The notes beneath the pieces were generated by a model, which was given only the letters and a program-made list of their open reading frames with translations, was not told the DNA's origin and did no database searches. Positions 54,108 to 61,111 of a stretch of 64,000 nt of DNA are shown in pieces (position 1 is the stretch's first letter; each line of letters opens with the position of its first letter). Source of the stretch: Gammaproteobacteria bacterium (lineage in GTDB: Bacteria > Pseudomonadota > Gammaproteobacteria > Steroidobacterales > Foliamicaceae). A program made the translations under genes and the position numbers. The stretch is taken from NCBI GenBank assembly GCA_009845905.1, contig VXYS01000004.1, positions 826,135 through 890,134 on the forward strand, in the 5' to 3' direction.

Positions 54108-55355
54108 TCAATTGCTGGAGGAGTTTGTACCGCCGGACGTGGCGGCCCCGGCCAGGGAGAGAACCAGCCGCACGAGTTCCGCTTGGCGCCTGAGTCCGTG
54201 CTTTGCGTAGATTTGCTTGACGTGGTAGCGGATCGTGCTTTCCTTGCGTTCCATCGCGGAGGCGATATCGCGCACGTCGATGCCCTCGGCCAGCATCACC
54301 GCCACGCGGCTCTCCGTCGGCGTGAGCCCCAATACGGCCGCGGCCAGGTCCGGATCGATCCTGGCTCCCCGTGCCGGTTCGGCGAGCAGCACGAGCGCCG
54401 CAGCCGGCCAGCCACGAAGCGACGCCTCCCTTCCAGGCAACGGGTTCACATGCAGCACCAGCGGCGGCATTGGCGCCGAACGCTTGATCGTCAGCGAGCC
54501 GCCCTCTCCCGGATTGCCGAACGGCGTGAGTGCCCGCGCCAGCGCGGCCTGCAGCGCTTCATCGTCCGTCTGAGCCTTCGCAAACAGAAAACCGCTCTTG
54601 TCGCGCAAGGCGTCGCCGGCTTGGAGCACGGACAGGGCACGGTCGTTGGCCGCTACGATCCGCCTGCGCGCGTCGAGCTGGATGACGCCCACGCCGGTGA
54701 TGTCGAGCAGCTGCGTCAGCGTCGCGCCCAGAGCGCCGGCGCCGGCCAGCGTTTGTCCGACGCGCACGGTTTGGCGGATATGCGGCTGGAGCCGCCCGAC
54801 CCGTTCGAGCCGCTCGGACGACCAACCGTCCCGGTCCACCGGGTCGTTGATTTGCCAAAGGACGCGCGAAGCGCCCGGCCCCTTCAGGCGAACGTTGATC
54901 GCGTTCCCGGCATGGGCGCGGGTCCGCAGGATGTGGTAACCCAGGGAGGTTTTCAGCTCCTCCTCGGTATAGACCTCGCTGATGTGAATCGTCCGGTCAA
55001 AGGGGAAGCGCCCATAGCGGGACACCGACCGGTCCTCGGGAAAACCGGTCTCCAGCCACAGGCGCTCCAGGTCCGGGCGCCGTTCCCCGTGAAGGCAGGT
55101 CCAAAGGAAGTAGATCTGATAGTCGTTGTCCGATTCCCCCTCGCCGCACGCCAGGGAGCTGCCGTGCACGCCCAGGGAATCTTCGATCAGCGCGGCGGCG
55201 CGGGGCCACTGGGCCGGTTCGAGCGCCGACTCGTGCAATGCGGCGAGTATCCGCCCGAACGCGTCCGGTTCACTCACGCCCGTGCCCGCACGTCCCGACG
55301 CCGCAGCTTGAACGGCACGGTCCCATTCGGTCGGTTCTCCCGCTTGTGTAGCCAC
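54108..55355 (-). CDS. LuxR-type transcriptional regulator with PAS-like sensor region
   Basis: A 415-residue regulator. The C-terminal LuxR HTH reads LTPTESRVAVMLAEGIDVRD, then IASAMERKESTIRYHVKQIY. The centre (about 205-330) has LDITGVGVIQLDARRRIVAA and NDRALSVL, like a PAS fold. The N-terminal 200 residues are not recognised. It is 104 bases above cysD on the same strand and divergent from the first sulfotransferase, so it is well placed to control the sulfation genes. Confidence 0.87.
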   Translation of the reverse strand: MATQAGEPTEWDRAVQAAASGRAGTGVSEPDAFGRILAALHESALEPAQWPRAAALIEDSLGVHGSSLACGEGESDNDYQIYFLWTCLHGERRPDLERLWLETGFPEDRSVSRYGRFPFDRTIHISEVYTEEELKTSLGYHILRTRAHAGNAINVRLKGPGASRVLWQINDPVDRDGWSSERLERVGRLQPHIRQTVRVGQTLAGAGALGATLTQLLDITGVGVIQLDARRRIVAANDRALSVLQAGDALRDKSGFLFAKAQTDDEALQAALARALTPFGNPGEGGSLTIKRSAPMPPLVLHVNPLPGREASLRGWPAAALVLLAEPARGARIDPDLAAAVLGLTPTESRVAVMLAEGIDVRDIASAMERKESTIRYHVKQIYAKHGLRRQAELVRLVLSLAGAATSGGTNSSSN

Positions 55356-55504
55356 GAAGATGCGGGTGTCTCAATGCGACGCCTCTATCGGTTTTAGCCA
55401 CGTTCACGCGCCCGGCTACATTCCCTCATTTTCCTGCCGCCACATCCGGACCCTACGGCAGCGTTGCATGAAGAAGGGAATGCAGAACGAGTGTTCCCAA
55501 TGAA

Positions 55505-55571
55505 CCCCAATATGGGGGAATTCGGGAATGTTAAATCGACCGCACGACGTTGAGAATCCCCAATATTGGGG
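55505..55571. promoter_or_regulatory. paired CCCCAATAT-type palindromes between the LuxR and sulfotransferase genes
   Basis: CCCCAATATTGGGG (55558-55571) is a perfect 14-base palindrome, and CCCCAATATGGGGG (55505-55518) is a near copy. The centres are 53 bases apart, about five helical turns. The whole gap 55356-56057 is about 700 bases with no other convincing gene; frames running through it lack motifs. These are candidate operators, perhaps for the adjacent LuxR protein. Confidence 0.5.
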
Positions 55572-56057
55572 AGGACAATGCGTGAATTGCCCGTTGGGGC
55601 GACTCGAGCGAGCGAGGGCGGTCGGAACCGGGCCATCCCGCTGGCTCGCGAAGTCCTTGTGCAACGCGTCCCGCGAGCCGGCGCTCGAATCGGGGCGGAC
55701 GGTGCGACGTTCCGCGAAGGCAAGCCAGGCCCCGGGCGGCTGCGGCAACGAACACTCCCCCGGAAAACTTGCCCACCGTGCATCCCCGAAATCCTTCGGA
55801 TACGGCCAGGGTTTGAATTCCGCACGCCGTCCACTATATTGATGCGCAACTCGTGCTTCGCCTTGAGGAGGATGCAATGCGGGTTAAAAGATCATCCGAG
55901 TTGCGGATCCGAAAATCGGGGCTGGCGTCTGCCGCCGGGCCCGCAAGGGACGCGCCTGCGTCGGCGTTGCACTCGCCGGTTCCGTCCCGCCGGGCTGCGT
56001 CAAACCGCAATCCTGCGCACCGGCCGCAGGCGGCCGGCTCTGACCGTCGTTGTGTCG

Positions 56058-56735
56058 ATGATCCGGTTGCGGCAAGGCCTGCGTGACGCACGCCCGCGCC
56101 ATCGGGCGCTGATCCACATCGGCAAGTGCGGTGGGGCGTCGGTGCGGGCGGCCCTGCACGAGGCCGGCATAGCCGACACGCTGCGCGTCTTCCATGTGCG
56201 CCGGCCGGTTTACAGGCGGAACCTCAACTATGTCGTGGTCGCCCGGAACCCCCTCTCCCGGGCCGTTTCGGCCTTCAACTGGCGCTACCGGCTTGCCGTG
56301 TCCGAGCGGAGGCAGCCCTACCGCTTTTCGGGAGAACGCGAGGTGCTGGTGCGCTACGGCAGCCTCGGCAAGCTCGGCGAGGCGCTCTACGATGACGATG
56401 GCAATCCGCGCGGCGCGAGCATCCGCGATGCGCGCAGGATCCACCACATCCGCGAGGACATCGGCTATTACCTGACAAGGCTGCTTGCGCGCTGCCGCCC
56501 GGAACAGATCGAAGCGGTGCTGATGCAGGAGACGCTTGATGCGGATATCGAGCGGGTGTTCGGGATTTGCAACCAACACCGTATAAATGACAATTCCGGC
56601 ATGGGCACCGGGAAACTCTCGGCTCGGGCCCGCGCAAACCTCATGCGATTCTTCAGCCGCGACTACGAGGCGCTGGCGCGCCTGTACGCCTGGGGCAAGA
56701 TCGACCGGGAGGCGTACCTGGCGGCGGTGTCTTGA
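56058..56735 (+). CDS. sulfotransferase-family protein (PAPS-dependent)
   Basis: About 225 residues from ATG 56058; the longer open frame upstream has no protein-like character. HRALIHIGKCGGASVRAAL is the 5'-phosphosulfate loop (IGKCGG for the common PKxGT), and YVVVARNPLSRAVSAFNWRY the 3'-phosphate motif (RNP..R..S). A final helix-rich part follows. It is short for the family but complete. It probably transfers sulfate to a carbohydrate. Confidence 0.8.
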   Translation: MIRLRQGLRDARPRHRALIHIGKCGGASVRAALHEAGIADTLRVFHVRRPVYRRNLNYVVVARNPLSRAVSAFNWRYRLAVSERRQPYRFSGEREVLVRYGSLGKLGEALYDDDGNPRGASIRDARRIHHIREDIGYYLTRLLARCRPEQIEAVLMQETLDADIERVFGICNQHRINDNSGMGTGKLSARARANLMRFFSRDYEALARLYAWGKIDREAYLAAVS

Positions 56736-56780
56736 TCGGGGGGTGCAGGCCGGGCTCCAGCGGGCCGTGATGCAGTCCAG

Positions 56781-57710
56781 CTATCGCATTCGCTCGTAGT
56801 CGAACAGTCCCTTCAGTCTGGCCTGGTCGCCGGCGAATAACCGCTCAAGGCGCTTCCTGAGCGCCGGGTCAATCGAGTATCTGCGCTGGCCGGTGAACTT
56901 ACCCACCGGCAAGCGGTGTGGCGGCAACCCGAGAAAGTCGTAGACCCGGTTCGCGGTCCGGTTGCCGTCCGCCCAGAAGTCCTCGGTGCGCAGCATCAGG
57001 AGGTTTCCGCGCGGAAAGTGCTTCAGCCAGGCCTGAAGTTGCTCGGCGTAGCGCCCGCGCTTCAGGTAGGAGTGCACCCGCACGCTGTGGTACTTGTAGC
57101 GCGGACCGTCGGGAACCGCCTCCCCGATGCTGGACAGGCGCTCGGCTTCGGCGTCTACCGCGGCTTCGAAGGGGAGCCATTCGCGCCCTTTCCGGGTCGA
57201 CATGGCGTGGTGGGACAAAGCCCTCTCGACGGGGTCGCGCAAAATGGCGATGAGCTTCATCCGAGGGTCGAGAGCGGCCGCTCGCCGCGGCGCCAGCGGG
57301 TGGATCATGTAGCTCGGCGAGGCCTCGCCCGTGATGTGGGAACCGCCGCGGTTCAACGGAAAGTGCGAGCGGTACCAACGCCGGCCGCGGTCGTGGAAGT
57401 CGTCGAAATAGTGGACCTCATTGCGCAGGGGACGCAGTACGAGTGGATGCGCCGCCAGCAGGCCGAACAGCGCCGTGGTGCCACTCTTCTGCGCACCGAT
57501 GATCAGGAACGAGGGGCGAAGGCGCGCCGGGGCCGTGACGCGCCGCCACAGCCCGATGCCGATGCGGCGAAGCCACCGGCGCGAACCGCGGCCGGGAATC
57601 ACCGCGCCGGCCTGCTGCGGTGTGCCGGAGTCCCGTCGGGGCTCCTGCGCTGGCGGACGCGGCGCATGCTCTGGAACGGCCGGGCGTTTGCGATTGGAGT
57701 CCCCTTTCAT
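56781..57710 (-). CDS. sulfotransferase (heparan N-sulfotransferase-like)
   Basis: About 309 residues from ATG 57710 (MKGDSNRKRP). FLIIGAQKSGTTALFGLLA is the 5'-PSB loop, EVHYFDDF and HITGEASPSYM are conserved family blocks, and LIAILRDPVERALSHHAM is the 3'-PB motif. The C-terminus has LRTEDFWADG and a KFTGQRRYS segment like eukaryotic heparan sulfotransferases. A Pro/Arg-rich tail of about 60 residues precedes the domain, with no membrane helix seen. Its start codon overlaps that possible for the divergent gene. Confidence 0.87.
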   Translation of the reverse strand: MKGDSNRKRPAVPEHAPRPPAQEPRRDSGTPQQAGAVIPGRGSRRWLRRIGIGLWRRVTAPARLRPSFLIIGAQKSGTTALFGLLAAHPLVLRPLRNEVHYFDDFHDRGRRWYRSHFPLNRGGSHITGEASPSYMIHPLAPRRAAALDPRMKLIAILRDPVERALSHHAMSTRKGREWLPFEAAVDAEAERLSSIGEAVPDGPRYKYHSVRVHSYLKRGRYAEQLQAWLKHFPRGNLLMLRTEDFWADGNRTANRVYDFLGLPPHRLPVGKFTGQRRYSIDPALRKRLERLFAGDQARLKGLFDYERMR

Positions 57711-57759
57711 GAGCCGTGCGCTACAATCGCGCCGGTACGGAATCCGCGAAGGCAAGCCC

Positions 57760-58929
57760 GTGGCAACGAAACGCCGCCTGTTCGTTCATATCGGCCTGCC
57801 GAAGACCGGATCCACCACGATTCAGGTGCTGGCGTACGCGTTGCGCGGAGAGCTCGCGAGCAAGGGTATCGGCATCGCGCGGACCGGGTGCCGAGCCGGG
57901 CGTTGTTGCCACAACGCTCTGGTGCGTCAACTGTCGCGCAGGTCACTGGCGAACCCCCGCCGGGACCTCTGGCAGGCGCTGGCCGGGGAACTCGATGCGT
58001 CCTCGTCGCCATCGCTGCTGGTTTCGGCGGAACTGTTCACCGCCGGCGGCGTCTTTACCCCGACGCCCGGGCGCGACAGCGCCGCGCGGCTCGCGGGGCT
58101 CGCCGCGGACCTTGATCTCGATGTGCGCCTCATCGCCTACGTGCGGCCGCTGTGGCAATACGCGGAGTCGCTGTACTCGCAGCTGGTGAAGAGGGGATTC
58201 CTGGCCGAGCGGTTCGAGACCTGGCTCGGCGGAGCGCTCCGCAGCGGGGTGCTCGACTACGGCCGCGCGCTCGGGCCATGGCGCGAGGCTTTCGGAGAGC
58301 GGTTGTCGGTGCATGCGGTGGACCTGTCCGGATCCGGGGGGGCGCTGGTGGCGCATTTCTTCGCGTGGCTGGGGGTCCCCGGCAGTAACGCCGCGGAATG
58401 GCGTCACGCGCATGAGAACCGCCGCCCGGGCGCGAAGGAACTGGAAGCACTGCGCCGGGCCGGGGCGGCGCTGATGGAAAAGGGTTATGGATTGGGACTG
58501 CGAAAGCGCCTGTTGGGCCGGCTGGTCGGGCTGGCGCCGCTTCTGGAAGGAGACGTGCCGTTCGCACCGTTGAGCGCCACACAGGCGCAGGAGCTGACCG
58601 GGCAGTTCGCGCAGGTCAATTCGGATCTTGCAACGGTTTACGGTGTGGATGCGGGAGACGTGCTGTTTCGTGAGATCGGGCCGCGGGAGCCGTGCAGCGC
58701 GGGATGGAACGACTTCCGGTCCGCAGAGCGCCGGCGGGTGAACCGCTACGTGCTCGCGCAGACAGGGGCGAACCTGGAACGGGCGCGGGACCGATCGAGG
58801 TCGCTCCCCCAATCGTTTTGGACGGCTGCCGCGGTGGGAGCGCTGCGGGTCGCCGCGACGCGGATGAGCCTGTACCGGCCGCGGTGGTGGCACCGCGCGA
58901 AATCGCGGCGGCCGCACCCGATGCACTGA
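57760..58929 (+). CDS. sulfotransferase-like protein
   Basis: About 389 residues from GTG 57760, with GCGAAGG upstream; an in-frame ATG at 57709 is possible but overlaps the divergent start. RRLFVHIGLPKTGSTTIQVL is the phosphosulfate loop. VRLIAYVRPLWQYAESLYSQ takes the place of the 3'-phosphate motif. The C-terminal part (about 250-389) is helical and charged. The layout is typical of large bacterial sulfotransferase-domain proteins in polysaccharide clusters. Confidence 0.8.
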   Translation: MATKRRLFVHIGLPKTGSTTIQVLAYALRGELASKGIGIARTGCRAGRCCHNALVRQLSRRSLANPRRDLWQALAGELDASSSPSLLVSAELFTAGGVFTPTPGRDSAARLAGLAADLDLDVRLIAYVRPLWQYAESLYSQLVKRGFLAERFETWLGGALRSGVLDYGRALGPWREAFGERLSVHAVDLSGSGGALVAHFFAWLGVPGSNAAEWRHAHENRRPGAKELEALRRAGAALMEKGYGLGLRKRLLGRLVGLAPLLEGDVPFAPLSATQAQELTGQFAQVNSDLATVYGVDAGDVLFREIGPREPCSAGWNDFRSAERRRVNRYVLAQTGANLERARDRSRSLPQSFWTAAAVGALRVAATRMSLYRPRWWHRAKSRRPHPMH

Positions 58930-59012
58930 CGGGCCGCGTCCGGGACACCCAAAAGGTGCAAAGCGGGCCGCCCCATGAACGACGTTCAATGCGAGGGAGC
59001 GGGCGCCGTGCT

Positions 59013-60056
59013 TCACCGCACCGGAGGCGCGGCGTCGCCGATGGCGTGCGGATCATTGGGTACCAGCGCCTTGTGCGCCTTCACGTGCGACACCAGCGGC
59101 CGGCCGGCCCGGGCGGCGGCAATGCGATCCACGAGGCGCATGGGAATGACACCGACGCGCAGCCCGTTGGAGAACCGGCCGTCGATGATGCGTTCGCTGG
59201 TGAGGATGAGCGCCGAACGGGCGAAACCGAGGGCGCGGTCGAGGGCAGCGGCCGAAACGCGACTTGCCAACAGGCCGGCCAGCAGCGTTTTGCCGGCCCG
59301 GCTCGCGGGAACGGACCGCCACTGCCACCGGTACCGCAAGGCGAAGGCGGGGTCTTCGATGCGCCAGCGCCGGCGGGGGTCCTCGAGCAGCGCGAGGTTG
59401 AGCGCGGTCTGGTCGTCCATTTCGGCGCCTGCCGTGTCGTGGGAAACGGCGGGGCTGGCCTGGATCAGCGCGTCAGCCCGCGCAAACAGGTCCCGCGTGC
59501 GGTCGTTGGCGCGGCAGTAGAAAAACCCCGCGCACAGCACGAAGCGGTGCGCGAGGTAGTGGGCGCGCGGCAGGGAGGTGCCCTGCGAAGCCAGCAGGTC
59601 GAAGTCCGCTCCTTGGCGGATGAGCCACGGTCGCGGGTCGTCGAGCCAGAAGGCGTCGGCGTCGCTGTGGATGAAGTCGCAGCCGTTTTCGACTAAGAAG
59701 CGAAGAAACTTCAAGCGCAAGGGCATGAGCACCTGCATGCGCTGGCGGTGTTTGCGCCACCGCCGTGCGCGGTCCGTGTCGTGCGGCCGGTCAGGCGGTT
59801 CGTCGGTGAACCGGGGCAGGTGAGGAAGAAAATCATAAAAATACGGCGCGCGTTGTGCGCCCACTTCGCGGCGCAGGAGCCGGGCGAGCTCCCGATCCAT
59901 GCACACGATGCGAAAGTGGCGGCAGCAGGCGCGGTTCGCGAGTTCGATCCAGCGCCGAACAAGGATGTGGTAGCGCAGGGTCGCGAAGACCACGGTGGCC
60001 GGACCTTCCTCGCCGGCCCCGAACGCCGTTGCAATTGTGGAGCGGCTCGATGACAT
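59013..60056 (-). CDS. nucleotide-diphospho-sugar transferase (DxD glycosyltransferase)
   Basis: A 347-residue GT-A-type enzyme. VVFATLRYHILVRRWIELAN opens the fold, MPLRLKFLRFLVENG and then DFIHSDADAFWLDDP give the DxD metal motif, and VLCAGFFYCRAN with DDQTALNLAL are late family marks of the nucleotid_trans group. It follows a sulfotransferase gene on the same strand by 39 bases. The sugar donor and acceptor are unknown. Confidence 0.8.
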   Translation of the reverse strand: MSSSRSTIATAFGAGEEGPATVVFATLRYHILVRRWIELANRACCRHFRIVCMDRELARLLRREVGAQRAPYFYDFLPHLPRFTDEPPDRPHDTDRARRWRKHRQRMQVLMPLRLKFLRFLVENGCDFIHSDADAFWLDDPRPWLIRQGADFDLLASQGTSLPRAHYLAHRFVLCAGFFYCRANDRTRDLFARADALIQASPAVSHDTAGAEMDDQTALNLALLEDPRRRWRIEDPAFALRYRWQWRSVPASRAGKTLLAGLLASRVSAAALDRALGFARSALILTSERIIDGRFSNGLRVGVIPMRLVDRIAAARAGRPLVSHVKAHKALVPNDPHAIGDAAPPVR

Positions 60057-60095
60057 GCTTCAGGTGCGTCTGGAAACGGGCGAGGCGAGTGGATG

Positions 60096-61100
60096 TCAGC
60101 GTGCCGGTGCGTCGGAGCGGCGGGCGGCCGGGAGCGGACGCCGGGCGGCGGGGTCGTTTGCGATGGTGGCGCCGGCGAAAGGCAGCAGGTAGCGCTCGTA
60201 GATTCGCTCGCGGCGACGAATGCGCCCTATCAGGCCATCGGCCTGGAGCGCCGCGGCGATCCGGAGCTTGAGATCCACGGGGGAAACGTTCCGCCGGCCG
60301 ACGTGCTCGACGAGGAAATCGAGGATGGCGGGGTGGTAGCGGAGTTCCCCCGCCATGACGGCGCACAGCTCGTCCGTAAGCGCGTCGAAACGAAGGTAGA
60401 GGTCCGCGCGCAGGTCGCGGCGGAACCGGCCGCTGGCGAAGTACTCCCGGATCGCACCTTCCGGCTGATTCAATACCCGCGCAGGATCCTCGAAGAGCAA
60501 CGTGATTGCCCAGAAGGTGAGGTAGCCGATGCCTCTCGGCCAGGTGTCGATCCCGAACCAGCGCAATAGTTTGAACGGACCTCTGACGGTGTGGGTGAAC
60601 CAGATGAAGAAAGGTACCGAGATGTTCTCGATGGACTCCGGGCCAGCGCGTTCGGTGCGGAACCGTTCCAGGAACTCGGCCTTGTGATGGAGCAGGATCG
60701 TTCGAAGGCGGGGGTCGAGCGCCACCTCCCGGCCGTGGACCAGGAAAGCGATGGCGCGGCTGAGTTGCGGAGGCTTCAACTTGCGCGTGTAGTGGAGGTA
60801 CTGCGAGCAGTACCAGTCCTTCACGCCGCGCAGTGCGCAGAGTCTGGGGTAGACCCGAAGGCGGGCGGGCAAGATGCTGTAGCCGGCGTGGCGGCGTAGC
60901 GCGGGATTGAGGCTGCCGTATCGAAAGCCCAGGCGTTTGAACGTGTTCATGAACTCGACGGCGGCACGGTTCGGCACGTACAGGCTGCGCAACCGGCAGG
61001 CATGCTGCAAGTGCAGCCAGTCCGCAGCGGCGAAGAACCGCGCGGTGTAGGTGGTGCCGGTCTTGGGAATGTTCAGGCACAGCGACGTTCTGGGCAGCAC
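60096..61100 (-). CDS. sulfotransferase-family protein
   Basis: About 334 residues from GTG 61100, preceded on the minus strand by GAGGAGA; the frame is open to 61457 but overlaps the glycosyltransferase gene. RTSLCLNIPKTGTTYTARFF is the phosphosulfate loop at the very N-terminus, as expected. GVKDWYCSQYLHYTR may be the 3'-phosphate region. The rest is helical, with IENISVPFFIWFTHTV. It starts 11 bases after the glycosyltransferase stop, so these genes form an operon with the DxD transferase. Confidence 0.78.
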   Translation of the reverse strand: MLPRTSLCLNIPKTGTTYTARFFAAADWLHLQHACRLRSLYVPNRAAVEFMNTFKRLGFRYGSLNPALRRHAGYSILPARLRVYPRLCALRGVKDWYCSQYLHYTRKLKPPQLSRAIAFLVHGREVALDPRLRTILLHHKAEFLERFRTERAGPESIENISVPFFIWFTHTVRGPFKLLRWFGIDTWPRGIGYLTFWAITLLFEDPARVLNQPEGAIREYFASGRFRRDLRADLYLRFDALTDELCAVMAGELRYHPAILDFLVEHVGRRNVSPVDLKLRIAAALQADGLIGRIRRRERIYERYLLPFAGATIANDPAARRPLPAARRSDAPAR

Positions 61101-61111
61101 GGGCGGTCTCC

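Noticed and set aside
57943..59016. Minus-strand open frame of 357 codons opposite a sulfotransferase
   Set aside because: Arg/Pro-rich shadow without motifs.
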